Assembly (NCBI GenBank): GCA_963745205.1
Contig: CAVUWX010000012.1
Location: forward strand, 62,001-126,000
Reading direction: 5' to 3'
Length of the DNA: 64,000 bases
Origin: Hyphomicrobium_A sp963745205
GTDB taxonomy: Bacteria > Pseudomonadota > Alphaproteobacteria > Rhizobiales > Hyphomicrobiaceae
The position numbers were made by a program, and so were the translations under genes. Of the stretch, positions 9,201 through 17,420 are shown piece after piece (the stretch's first letter is position 1; the number at the start of each line of letters is the position of its first letter). The notes below the pieces were generated by a model. The model saw nothing but the letters and a program-made list of their open reading frames with translations, was not told the origin of the DNA and made no database searches.

Positions 9201-9849
9201 TTAGTCGGAGCGATCCCCGCGCCGCAGCTGCACGTAGAGCGCGCCCTCGCCGCCGTGACGGATCGCAGCTGTCGTGAACCCGACGACGATTGCGCGCAGC
9301 TCCGGCTCCTCGAGCCAGCGCGGCACGTTGCGTTTCAAGACGCCGCGCTCGTCGGGACCCACGCCGACGAGATCCCGCGTCGTCCTCGCCCCGCCGCAGC
9401 GGCGCGCCTTTCCCCGTGATGACGAGCACCCAGCGCCGGCCATCGGCGTAGGCGCGCATGAGGAAGCGGCGCAGCGCGGCATGAGCCTCGGCCTGCCGCA
9501 TGCCGTGCAAGTCGATGCGCCCTTCGATTTCCACCTTGCCCGAGCCGATCTTGCGCGCCTTGCGGCGGTCGAGGGAGAGCGGGGGAGGCGCAGGCGGAAC
9601 CGTTACGGTTCTTGCCGGTTGCCGCGGCGGCGCGCCGGCCGCGCGCTGTACGTCGGCCTCGTCGTGCGCGGACGGTGGAGCGGGAGCTGCTTCCTCCGCA
9701 TGCGAGGCGTGCACGCGGGCCTTTCCTTTGAGCGGCTTCAGCGCGCGCGCGGCATGCTCCCAAAGCGCGCGTTCTTCGGCAGAAAGCTCGTGGCCGGCGC
9801 CGCGCTTTCCCGGCTTCTTCAGCGGCCGGTCTTCTCGGTCGTCTGCCAT
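9201..9849 (-). CDS. Smr domain endonuclease-like protein (frame break)
   Basis: The N-terminal half, from the ATG at 9849, is charged and Ala/Pro-rich; the Smr domain starts at IDLHGMRQAEAHAALRRFL and continues with VLVITGKGAPLRRGEDDA. At about 9374-9376 (GGG on the coding strand) the frame moves by one base, and the rest, RGVLKRNVPRWLEEPELRA then GGEGALYVQLRR, follows in the second frame to the TAA at 9201. Removing one G restores a typical Smr/MutS2-C protein of about 215 residues. The Smr domain acts on nucleic acids (nicking or RNA cleavage in characterised members). It overlaps the end of mltA by 31 bases, as in many Hyphomicrobiales. Confidence 0.82.
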
Positions 9850-11216
9850 GGCAGGCTTTCACGAGCTTGCCCTGTGCTCGGTGCGGGCAGGGGAACGAGC
9901 ACGAAGAAGTTGCCCGGGTGCTTGGTCACGCCGGCGACCTTGCCGGCGTTGTCACCCGAGCCGAAATAGATATCGCCGCGCTCGGGACCCTTGATCGCGG
10001 AGCCCACGTCCTGCGCGACCATAAGCCGGTTGAAGCTCGAGCCCTTCTTTCCGCCCGCGGGCTTCAATGTGGGCGCGCTCACGTACACCGGCGCGCCGAG
10101 CGGCGCGTACGTGGGATCGACAGCGAGGCTGCGCCCAGGCGTCAGCGGCACCCCGACCGCGCCCGTGGGCCCCGCGTCGGCGTTGCCCTTGAGCTCGCGG
10201 AAGAAAATGAACGACGCGTTCTGCCACATGACCTTCTGGCCGCGATCGGGGTCGGCGCGCAGCCACTTGCACAAGTTCTGCATCGACACCTTGTCGGCAT
10301 CGATCATCCCCTTCTCGGTGAGGTAACGTCCGATCGACGTATAGGGGTGGCCGTTCTTGCCGTCGTAGTTGATGCGCGTCGTGGTGCCGTCGGTGAGATG
10401 GATGCGGCCCGAGCCCTGAATGTGCATGAAGAACACGTCGACCGGGTCGGCGAGGTACAGGAGCTCCAGCCCCTTGTTGGCGAGCGCACCCTGCTCGATC
10501 TCCGCGCGGGTGTAGTAGGGCGTAGTGCCCGCATCCGTCTTACGCACGTGCGTGAGCGTGTCGCTCTTCACTGCCCGCTGGGTCTCGGCGACGACGTTCA
10601 GAAGATCGGGTGGGCGCCTGTAGACCGGTGTCTGGTACGGCCCCTGGCGCGTGCGCGAGCCTTCGAGCACCGGCTCGTAGTAGCCCGTCAGCAGTCCGCA
10701 ACTGTCCTTGTGCACGATGCGGTTGGGAATGAAGCGCGCTTCGAAGAACGCTTTGGCGGACGCTTTCGTCGGCGACTTCAAGGCGATCGCCGCGCGGCAG
10801 GCGTCGGCCAGCGCGGCTGATGTTGCATCCGCCGGCACGCCGGGAATGCCCTTGATGACCTTGTCGCACGATCTGACGAACGTCTTCAGCGCGGCGAGGT
10901 GGTCATCGGTCTGCCAGCCCGGCAGATCAGCGAAGGTCGTGGGGGTGAGCGTCGTCGGCTGCGGGGTCGAAGGCTGCTGCGGGCTCGCGGGCTTCGTGGA
11001 GGGCGCGGTGGTCATGGGTGGCTTTGCGGGCGGCTTCGACGAGGCTTTGGGAACGGGGGGCGTAATCGACTGCGTTGTGATGACCGGTTCGGCGAGCGAC
11101 TGTGTCACGGCCGCCGATAGTCCGGCAACCGCCAGCGCCAACGCCGTCACCGAGGCGGCGACGCCCACTTTTCTCGCTGTCCCCTTCTTCCCCTTCACTC
11201 GCCCTTTCCCTCGCAT
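9819..11216 (-). CDS. mltA: Membrane-bound lytic murein transglycosylase A
   Basis: 465 residues from the ATG at 11216, with GGGGGGCAG just upstream; a GTG at 11219 directly precedes it. A single hydrophobic segment (about residues 18-42) exports the protein, and no lipobox Cys is seen, so it may be an anchored or soluble periplasmic form. A Pro/Thr/Lys-rich linker runs to about residue 95. The catalytic part includes GLLTGYYEPVLEGSRTR and FFMHIQGSGRI, and the 3D domain at the end has MVAQDVGSAIKGPERGDIYFG, where the Asp of AQD corresponds to the catalytic Asp of MltA. It cleaves peptidoglycan glycan strands to 1,6-anhydro products. Operon order: Tim44-like, mltA, smr. Confidence 0.92.
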   Translation of the reverse strand: MRGKGRVKGKKGTARKVGVAASVTALALAVAGLSAAVTQSLAEPVITTQSITPPVPKASSKPPAKPPMTTAPSTKPASPQQPSTPQPTTLTPTTFADLPGWQTDDHLAALKTFVRSCDKVIKGIPGVPADATSAALADACRAAIALKSPTKASAKAFFEARFIPNRIVHKDSCGLLTGYYEPVLEGSRTRQGPYQTPVYRRPPDLLNVVAETQRAVKSDTLTHVRKTDAGTTPYYTRAEIEQGALANKGLELLYLADPVDVFFMHIQGSGRIHLTDGTTTRINYDGKNGHPYTSIGRYLTEKGMIDADKVSMQNLCKWLRADPDRGQKVMWQNASFIFFRELKGNADAGPTGAVGVPLTPGRSLAVDPTYAPLGAPVYVSAPTLKPAGGKKGSSFNRLMVAQDVGSAIKGPERGDIYFGSGDNAGKVAGVTKHPGNFFVLVPLPAPSTGQARESLPWQTTEKTGR

Positions 11217-11244
11217 CACTGCCCCCCGGCAGCTACAGCCGGCG

Positions 11245-11997
11245 TCAGGCCGGCGCTTGCGTGGCGATCAATTGCCAATTCGGGTTGTCGCGCGCCTTCG
11301 GCGTGGAGACGTCGCGCTGGAACGTCCAGACGTCGGTCACGTCCTTGATCTTCTGCGGATCGCCGGAGAGCACCGCTCCGGCCTTGTCGCGCGTCGCCGA
11401 GATGAGCTGGCTCACGAAGCGAACGGTGATGTGCGCGTTGCCCTCCTTGAGCTCTGAATCGACGATTTCGGCCTTGTTGATGCCGACGAAGCTCTGGTCG
11501 ATCTGCTCGCCGCGCGCTTCCCGCTCTTTGATGGCGTGGTCGAAGTCCTGGTAGGCGCCGGTGCCGAGCAGCGTCTTGAGGATCTTGCGGTTGCCCTCGG
11601 CGAACGCCGTCACGATCATCTCGTAGGCTTGGCGCGCGCCAAGAATGAAGGCCTCGGTGTCGAAGGCCGGGTCGACCTTGGCGATGTCGAGCAGGCCCTC
11701 CCTCACGTCCGGAGCAAGGCCGGGATAATCTTTGATGCGCGCCTCGGCGTCAGGCGCGGGGGCAGCCTCGGCCACCGGAGCCGCTGGAGCCGGCTCGCGG
11801 TCGCGGCGGGGAATGGTGATGACATTGTCGGCAGCGGGGGGCGTCGCCGGCGCGCTCTGCTGGCGCCGCTCCGCGCGATAGCGCTCTAGCCGAGCCTCCT
11901 CGTCTCCGGTGCGGCGGCCGAGCACACTCCTCAGCTTCAGGATCACGACCACCGCAACGATGAGCAAGACGAGGGTCAAAAGGTCGATCTTCTCCAT
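11245..11997 (-). CDS. Tim44-like domain membrane protein
   Basis: 250 residues: an N-terminal membrane helix (about 5-22), a charged linker with RAERRQQ, an Ala/Pro-rich spacer, and a Tim44-like domain in about residues 100-245 (YPGLAPDVREGLLDIAKVDP, then FILGARQAYEMIVTAFAEGN). Mitochondrial Tim44 tethers the import motor; bacterial homologues are inner-membrane proteins of unclear role. Being first in an operon with mltA and smr is a conserved alphaproteobacterial arrangement. The 266 bases between this gene and fxsA hold divergent promoters; I see no further gene there. Confidence 0.88.
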   Translation of the reverse strand: MEKIDLLTLVLLIVAVVVILKLRSVLGRRTGDEEARLERYRAERRQQSAPATPPAADNVITIPRRDREPAPAAPVAEAAPAPDAEARIKDYPGLAPDVREGLLDIAKVDPAFDTEAFILGARQAYEMIVTAFAEGNRKILKTLLGTGAYQDFDHAIKEREARGEQIDQSFVGINKAEIVDSELKEGNAHITVRFVSQLISATRDKAGAVLSGDPQKIKDVTDVWTFQRDVSTPKARDNPNWQLIATQAPA

Positions 11998-12263
11998 TGG
12001 CGGTTGCCTTCCTGGCCATCAACGGCGTGACTGGATACGAAAGCTATATATGATCGCACGCGATGCGCGGCCCAAACCCAGCCTGAACGAGCGAGCACCA
12101 AATGCAATAAATGGGCCCTGGAACCGGTCCGTCCGCACTTGCTCTAAACGAGGGTAGCTCCCTGCAAAGTAAGGCACAAACGCTTCAAAGCCAACCACAT
12201 TGCACCGCCGCGGGTGATAAGCGTTCAGGTTTGAGACGCGCGAGAACTTAAAAGAGGCCACCC

Positions 12264-12737
12264 ATGCTGTCCTACCTGCGCGGGGCTTTTGTGCTCGTGT
12301 TCGTCGCCTTTCCGCTGATCGAGATCGCCGTCCTCATCAAAGTAGGGGACGCGATCGGCTTGTGGCCGACGATGCTGCTGCTCGTCGCGGCGGCCTTCCT
12401 CGGCTCAATCGTCATCCGCGAGCAAGGCCTTTCCGTGGTCGGCCGCGCGTTTGACGCCATGCGCGAGGGGCGCCTGCCGCTCGAGCCCATGCTCGACAGC
12501 TATGTCGTCATCATGGCCGGGTTGTTACTGATCATCCCCGGTTTCATTTCGGACGCGATCGGCCTCTTGCTGCTGATCGCGCCGCTGCGGCGCTGGTGCA
12601 TCCGCCAAGCGGTTCCGGAGCTTTACGACCACCCCCTGGTCGCGCGACAGAGCCCGCGGGTGGAGCCTCGCCCGCCTACCGTCATCGAGGGAACGTATGA
12701 GCGCCACGAGCCTGAGGATCGGCAAGACGATCGTTGA
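12264..12737 (+). CDS. fxsA: FxsA family membrane protein
   Basis: 157 residues with four predicted membrane segments: residues 5-25 (FVLVFVAFPLIEIAVLIKVG), 29-47, and a long hydrophobic stretch at about 78-112 that can form two helices. The cytoplasmic tail is charged. The motif IREQG after helix 2 and IPGFISDAIGLLLLIAPLR fit FxsA, known in E. coli for suppressing F-plasmid exclusion of phage T7; its normal role is unknown. AGAGG lies upstream of the ATG. In Hyphomicrobiales fxsA is often found next to secB and the Tim44-like gene, as here. Confidence 0.9.
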   Translation: MLSYLRGAFVLVFVAFPLIEIAVLIKVGDAIGLWPTMLLLVAAAFLGSIVIREQGLSVVGRAFDAMREGRLPLEPMLDSYVVIMAGLLLIIPGFISDAIGLLLLIAPLRRWCIRQAVPELYDHPLVARQSPRVEPRPPTVIEGTYERHEPEDRQDDR

Positions 12738-12823
12738 GCCCGGCAAAGCGTTTGACATTGCCGCCCTTCCCACCGTCGTGCTAGCCACCCGCTCGGCACG
12801 ATGAACCACCGGGCACGAGAACC

Positions 12824-13315
12824 ATGACTGAAGGCGACGGAAAGAACGGCCAGACGGGCGCCCGCGAGAAGCAGGCGGGGCCACCGGTCCAGGTCAACGT
12901 CGTCGGGCAGTACATCAAGGATCTCTCCTTCGAGAACCCGAACATCGGCAAGCTGTTGAAGGAGCCGGGGGACAGCCCCAACCTGCAGCTCTCGATCAAC
13001 GTGAATGCGCAAGGGGTTGGCCCCGACCTCTACGAGAGCGCCATCGACTTCAATGCGCAGGCCTCGAACCAGCACGGCACCGTCTACGAGCTCGAGATCG
13101 TCTACGCCGGCCTGTTCAAGATCCAGAATATCCCGCAGCAGGCGCTCGAGCCGTTCCTGCTCGTCAACTGCCCGTCGATCCTGTTTCCATTCCTGCGCCG
13201 CATCGTCGCCGACATCTCGCGCGAGGGCGGCTTCCCGCCGCTGCTGCTCGACCCGTTCGATTTCGCGGCGCTCTACATCCGCCGCCAGCAGGAGCTCGCG
13301 GCCAAGAAGAATTGA
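12824..13315 (+). CDS. secB: Protein-export chaperone SecB
   Basis: 163 residues covering the SecB fold: VNVVGQYIKDLSFENPN near residue 25, LYESAIDFNAQA-type beta strands, VYELEIVYAGLF, and NCPSILFPFLRRIVADISR, followed by GGFPPLLLDPFDFAALY, a hallmark of the family. SecB forms a cytoplasmic tetramer that keeps preproteins unfolded and hands them to SecA. In Caulobacter secB is likewise close to dnaQ and the origin. The gene ends 7 bases before the convergent dnaQ. Confidence 0.97.
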   Translation: MTEGDGKNGQTGAREKQAGPPVQVNVVGQYIKDLSFENPNIGKLLKEPGDSPNLQLSINVNAQGVGPDLYESAIDFNAQASNQHGTVYELEIVYAGLFKIQNIPQQALEPFLLVNCPSILFPFLRRIVADISREGGFPPLLLDPFDFAALYIRRQQELAAKKN

Positions 13316-13322
13316 CGGCGGA

Positions 13323-14048
13323 TCAGGCCTTGGCCGAAGGCGAGGCGAGCGCGAGGTAGCGGCGCCACAGCGCCTTCACCCCGAGCGTCTCGACGAACAC
13401 CCGGTGCTCGGCCTCGGCTTCCACCGTCAATCGTAGAGGGAGTGCCGCCGGCCGCTGCGCCGCCTTGCGCTTGTGGAACGCGCCCGTCTCGCCGTTGAGC
13501 GGCGCCGTGCCTTCCATCGCCAGCCCCAGCGCCGCCTGGCGCACGCCGAGCAGCTCGATATAAACCTCGGCGAGCAGCAGCGAATCCATCAGCGCGCCGT
13601 GCTTGGTGCGCTTGGAGTTGTCGATGCCGTAGCGCTTGCATAACGCGTCGAGGCTGTTGGGACCGGCCGGGTGCCGGCGCCGCGCAAGCTGCAGCGTGCA
13701 GGTCACGCGGTCCATGGTGATCGCAGGGCCGGAGACGCGCGCGAGCTCGGCGTTGAGAAAGCCCACGTCGAACGCAGCGTTGTGGATGACGAGCGCGTCC
13801 TCGGCGATGAAGCCCAAAAGATCCTGCGCGACGTCCGCGAACAACGGCTTGTCCTTCAGAAAGTCCGCCGACAATCCGTGCACGGCGACAGCTTCCGCCG
13901 GCACGTCGCGTTCGGGATTGACGTAGCGGTGGAACTCGCGCCCGGTGGGGATGCGGTTCAAGAGCTCGACGCAGCCGATCTCGATCAGGCGGTCGCCGCC
14001 CTCGGAGCTGAGGCCCGTCGTTTCGGTGTCGAGCACGATCTCGCGCAT
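13323..14048 (-). CDS. dnaQ: DNA polymerase III epsilon subunit (proofreading 3'-5' exonuclease)
   Basis: 241 residues from the ATG at 14048, preceded by TAGGGA; a TTG farther upstream at 14084 is less likely. The DEDDh exonuclease motifs are present: ExoI LDTETTG (Asp7, Glu9), ExoII IHNAAFDVGFLNAEL, and ExoIII KHGALMDSLLLAEVY, with the catalytic His and Asp. It proofreads for the replicative polymerase and binds its alpha subunit through the C-terminal tail. It sits immediately upstream of the coaE-aroE-maf-PPSR group in reading order reversed from oriC, as in Caulobacter. Confidence 0.96.
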   Translation of the reverse strand: MREIVLDTETTGLSSEGGDRLIEIGCVELLNRIPTGREFHRYVNPERDVPAEAVAVHGLSADFLKDKPLFADVAQDLLGFIAEDALVIHNAAFDVGFLNAELARVSGPAITMDRVTCTLQLARRRHPAGPNSLDALCKRYGIDNSKRTKHGALMDSLLLAEVYIELLGVRQAALGLAMEGTAPLNGETGAFHKRKAAQRPAALPLRLTVEAEAEHRVFVETLGVKALWRRYLALASPSAKA

Positions 14049-14080
14049 AGTCCCTATCTGCTGTGAATCGCCCTGCGCGC

Positions 14081-14695
14081 TCAAGCCCAGTAAAGCGCGT
14101 ATGCACGGCGGCGATGCCCGCGCAACTCGGCGATTATCGCGTCGAGCTCGGCGTTGCTCGCCTCGACGCTGCGGCCTGTGTCCACAACGAAATCGGCGCG
14201 CTCCCGCTTCTCGGCGTCCGGCATTTGGCGGGCGAGCAGGCTTTTGATCTTTTCCTCATCGAGGCCTTCGCGGAGCAAGAGCCGACGGCGCTGCACCTCG
14301 GCAGGCGCGCTAACCACGATCGTCGCATCGACCTTCTTGTCCGCACCGGTCTCGAACAGCAGCGGGATCTCGAGCACGGCGATCGCCGTGCCGCGCGCCG
14401 CCTCATCGTTGAGAAACGCGCGCTCGGAGGCGCGCACGAGCGGATGCACGATGGCTTCCAGCTCCGCAAAGCGCATCGGCTCAGCGATGAGCGCGTCAGC
14501 GAGCTTGCCCCGATCGACCCTGCCGTCGCGCGTCGTGCCGGGGAACGCCGCCTCGATCAGCGGCGCCGCGCTCGTCGCGTAGAGACGATGCACCTCGGCG
14601 TCGGCGTCGAACACGGGCAGCCCGCGGGCGCGCAGGTGTGCCGCCGCTGTCGTCTTGCCCATGCCGAGCGAGCCGGTGAGCCCGACGATCAGCAT
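14081..14695 (-). CDS. coaE: Dephospho-CoA kinase
   Basis: 204 residues. The P-loop is GSLGMGKT (residues 8-15) after MLIVGLT, followed by the CoaE signature RARGLPVFDADAEVHRLY and the lid region with IPLLFETGADKKVD. It catalyses the last step of coenzyme A synthesis, phosphorylating the 3'-hydroxyl of dephospho-CoA. The start ATG overlaps the end of aroE by 7 bases, indicating translational coupling. Confidence 0.96.
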   Translation of the reverse strand: MLIVGLTGSLGMGKTTAAAHLRARGLPVFDADAEVHRLYATSAAPLIEAAFPGTTRDGRVDRGKLADALIAEPMRFAELEAIVHPLVRASERAFLNDEAARGTAIAVLEIPLLFETGADKKVDATIVVSAPAEVQRRRLLLREGLDEEKIKSLLARQMPDAEKRERADFVVDTGRSVEASNAELDAIIAELRGHRRRAYALYWA

Positions 14696-15525
14696 GTGGT
14701 CGCCTCGATGTCGGCGACGAGGAGATCGCGCAGTTCGGCCGTCACTTCTGGCCGCACGCCGAACCACTTCTCGAAGCCCGGCACGGCCTGGTGCAGCAGC
14801 ATGCCGAGCCCGTCGACGGTGCGCAGGCCGCGGCCGAGCGCGCGCACGATCAGCTCGGTCTCGAGCGGCACGTAGACGATGTCGCACACGACGCAGGTCG
14901 GATCGAACGTATGGAAGTCGATGTCGAGGCTGCCGATTCCATTCATGCCGATGGTCGTCGTGTTGACCAGCACCGCGGTCTTGCGCGAACGCCGCGTGCG
15001 CTCCCGCCAATCGAACGCCTTCACGCGCGGGCCGAAGTGCTGCGCCAGCGCGTCTGCGCGCGCGCGCGTGCGGTTGAACACGCGCACCTCGCTTACGCCC
15101 GCCTCGAGAAATCCGTAGATGATCGCGCGCGCCGCTCCGCCCGCACCCAGGATCGACACCGGCAGATCGTTCGCGTCCCAGCCGGGCGCGCGCTCCTGCA
15201 GATACGTCATGAAGCCGTAGGTATCGGTGTTGGCGGCGTGGAGCTTGCCGCCCTCGAGCCACAGTGTGTTGGCCGCTGCGACCGCAAGCGCGGACGGCTC
15301 CTTCACTTGCGCCGCTGCGAAGGCCGCCTCCTTGTGCGGCACGGTGACGTTGCAGCCGACGAACCCGTTGGCGGCGAGCGAGCGCAGGAATTGGGAGACC
15401 GCCTCCGGCGGTACCGCCTCTTTGGTGTAGGCGCCGTCGATGCCGTACTTCTTCAGCCAATAGCCGTGGATCAGCGGCGAGCGCGAATGCTCGATCGGCC
15501 AGCCGATGACGCAGGCGCGCTTCAT
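14689..15525 (-). CDS. aroE: Shikimate dehydrogenase
   Basis: 278 residues from the ATG at 15525. The shikimate-binding motifs are SRSPLIHGYWLKKYG and NVTVPHKE, whose Lys is the catalytic residue; the NADP-binding motif is LGAGGAARAIIYG, and the NRT site VFNRTRARADAL follows. It reduces 3-dehydroshikimate with NADPH in aromatic amino acid synthesis. It overlaps maf by 4 bases upstream and coaE by 7 bases downstream, so maf-aroE-coaE behave as one operon. Confidence 0.96.
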   Translation of the reverse strand: MKRACVIGWPIEHSRSPLIHGYWLKKYGIDGAYTKEAVPPEAVSQFLRSLAANGFVGCNVTVPHKEAAFAAAQVKEPSALAVAAANTLWLEGGKLHAANTDTYGFMTYLQERAPGWDANDLPVSILGAGGAARAIIYGFLEAGVSEVRVFNRTRARADALAQHFGPRVKAFDWRERTRRSRKTAVLVNTTTIGMNGIGSLDIDFHTFDPTCVVCDIVYVPLETELIVRALGRGLRTVDGLGMLLHQAVPGFEKWFGVRPEVTAELRDLLVADIEATTC

Positions 15526-16142
15526 GCCGGAATCATCCCCTGCGCGCGCAGCTCCGCCAGCAGCGGCAAAAGTGGCAGGCCCAGAATCGTGAAGTAGTCG
15601 CCTTCGATCGTTTCGAACAATTGCACGCCGAGGCCTTCCAGCTCGTAGGCGCCGACCGACTGCCCGATGCGGTCGCCGGCGCGTGTCAGGTATTCGTCGA
15701 GAAACGCGTCCGAGAAGTCGCGCATCTTCAACCGCGCGGTGCCCGTATGCGCCCACATGAGCTCACCGTCGGCGGCAAGCGCGACCGCCGAATGGAGCTC
15801 GTGCACCCGGCCCTTGAGCTTCATCAGGGTGGCGCGCGCGGTCGCCTCATCCTTGGCCTTGGTCAGGAGCTCGGTGCCGAGCGCAAGCACCTGATCGCCA
15901 CCGATGACGAGCGCATCTCTATGCCGCCGGCTCACGTCCTCGGCCTTGGCGCGCGCCAGCGCCTCGGCGATCTGCTGCGGTCGTACCGGCGGCACTCCCG
16001 CGAGCAGCTTCCTGCGGATCGCGGGCTCGTCGACGTCAGCTGCCTCCACGGTGAAGGGAACGCCGGCGGCGGCCAGCACCTCGCGCCGCGCGCGGCTCGT
16101 CGAGGCGAGGATGATCTGGCGCGAGCTAGACTTCGGCGTCAT
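15522..16142 (-). CDS. maf: Maf family nucleoside triphosphate pyrophosphatase
   Basis: 206 residues. Conserved Maf motifs are LASTSRARREVL at the N-terminus, VIGGDQVLAL in the middle (the catalytic Asp), and TIEGDYFTILGLPLLPLL near the end. Maf proteins hydrolyse non-canonical or modified nucleotides and are linked with septum control. The start overlaps the upstream PPSR gene by 17 bases. Substrate class (YhdE- or YceF-like) is not resolved by reading. Confidence 0.93.
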   Translation of the reverse strand: MTPKSSSRQIILASTSRARREVLAAAGVPFTVEAADVDEPAIRRKLLAGVPPVRPQQIAEALARAKAEDVSRRHRDALVIGGDQVLALGTELLTKAKDEATARATLMKLKGRVHELHSAVALAADGELMWAHTGTARLKMRDFSDAFLDEYLTRAGDRIGQSVGAYELEGLGVQLFETIEGDYFTILGLPLLPLLAELRAQGMIPA

Positions 16143-16983
16143 CTTCGATCTCGCCCTGCCGCGCGCTCTGATCGTGCAGCAGCTTCAGGATCGTTGCCGC
16201 CGATTCCTCCACCGAGCGCCGCGTCACGTCGATCACAGGCCAGCGGTTCTTGGCGCAAATGCGCCGCGAGTACGCGATCTCGGCCGAGATGCGCTCGCGA
16301 TCGACGTAATCGTCGAGGTTGCGGTCTGACAACAGCAGGGCGCGGTTGCGGCGGATCTCGGCAATGCGGTCCGGGCTGGCGATCAGACACACGATGAAGG
16401 CCGAGTGCGGCTTCGTCAGCGACTCGGGCAACGGCAACGACGGCACCAGCGGCACGTTCGCGGTTTTGTAGCCGCGCTGCGCCAGGTAGATGCTCGTTGG
16501 CGTCTTTGAGGTACGCGAGATGCCGAGGAGGATGATGTCGGCGTCGTTGAGGTCGTCGGGCAGATGGCCGTCGTCGTGTGCCATGGTGAAGTTCAGCGCA
16601 TCGATGCGCCGGAAATAGTCGGCGTCGAGCACATGTTGGCCAGCGACCGTGGGCGTGCGCGGCGCGCCGAGATAGCTCTCGAACACGCCCATGATCGGCT
16701 GCAGCACGGCAAGGCAAGGCAACTTCAACTCCCCACAGCGGCGCTCGAGCTGCTCGGAGAGGTCCTTGTTGGTGATCGTGTAGAGCACGATGCCGGGCGC
16801 TTGCTCGATCTCCTGCACAACTCGCTTCAACTGGCGCGCGGTGCGCACGAGCGGATGCACGTGCTCGATGGGGCGCACCATCGCATACTGCACGGCCGCG
16901 GCCTTAGCGATCGTGGTCAGCGTCTCACCCGTGGAGTCGGACACGAGATGCAGGTGAAAGAAGCTTGGCAGCGCGTACGCCAT
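16126..16983 (-). CDS. Pyruvate, phosphate dikinase (or PEP synthase) regulatory protein, DUF299
   Basis: 285 residues from the ATG at 16983 (the frame is open 96 bases farther upstream, but family homology begins at this Met). Motifs are HLHLVSDSTGETL at the N-terminus, then ADIILLGISRTSKTPTSIYL, whose G-x-SRTSKTP is the nucleotide-binding loop. Characterised members are bifunctional Ser/Thr kinases and phosphorylases of pyruvate-phosphate dikinase or PEP synthase. In Caulobacter the orthologue (gene CC_0001) directly borders the replication origin on the side opposite hemE, exactly as here. Confidence 0.93.
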   Translation of the reverse strand: MAYALPSFFHLHLVSDSTGETLTTIAKAAAVQYAMVRPIEHVHPLVRTARQLKRVVQEIEQAPGIVLYTITNKDLSEQLERRCGELKLPCLAVLQPIMGVFESYLGAPRTPTVAGQHVLDADYFRRIDALNFTMAHDDGHLPDDLNDADIILLGISRTSKTPTSIYLAQRGYKTANVPLVPSLPLPESLTKPHSAFIVCLIASPDRIAEIRRNRALLLSDRNLDDYVDRERISAEIAYSRRICAKNRWPVIDVTRRSVEESAATILKLLHDQSARQGEIEDDAEV

Positions 16984-17420
16984 AGGCGAAGGATTCCAGC
17001 GGGACGGCTTGTTGAAAAGTGGTCGCGTTATTAAGAGGGCGGATGCAACGCTGCCCCATTCTCTCGGTGCGCCGTTCATTCATCCACGCGAATGCCCACA
17101 AATGCCGCCGCGCGAATAACCCGTCCTAATAACGGGCTCTCCTTGAGGATTTGTACCTTGTCGGTTGCTCTTCCTTCTCTTGTCTACAGGTGACCGCTGT
17201 CGGTTGCAGCGTCACGGGCCGCTCATGCTCTTGAAAAGGGGTATGTTTAACTCTCCTAGTAGCCGGGGACCGACGCAGCCACGAGATGCGGCATGATCGG
17301 AACACCCCTGTGGGCAACCCTGGTATTGGGCTAGGACAAGCGGGATATCCTCGCAATCCAACGTCCTAATAAGAGAAACAAAAAGAGTTCTGAGAGTCTA
17401 TTCTCAAGTTAAGAAAGCAC
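16984..17420. other. Predicted chromosomal replication origin (oriC) between PPSR and hemE
   Basis: A 437-base gap between divergent PPSR and hemE genes, the position of the origin in Caulobacter and Rickettsia. Visible features: DnaA-box-like 9-mers matching TTATCCACA at 7 of 9 positions at 17,080-17,088, 17,180-17,188 and (reverse) 17,309-17,317; an 11-base direct repeat CGTCCTAATAA at 17,122-17,132 and 17,362-17,372; CtrA-type half-sites TTAAC at 17,247 and GTTAAG near 17,408; and an AT-rich patch at about 17,365-17,415. No perfect DnaA box is present, so the call rests mainly on synteny. It must also hold both promoters. Confidence 0.65.
17122..17372 (+). repeat. Paired 11-base direct repeat inside the predicted origin
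   Basis: CGTCCTAATAA occurs at 17,122-17,132 and again at 17,362-17,372, 240 bases apart and on the same strand. The first copy is also enclosed by a short inverted repeat (CCCGT ... ACGGG, 17,120-17,136). Function unknown; a protein-binding or unwinding element of the origin is possible. Confidence 0.6.

Noticed and set aside
17126..17356. 76-codon leftward reading frame inside the predicted origin
   Set aside because: No ribosome site, no recognisable protein and an amino-acid content typical of chance frames; the position fits an origin gap.
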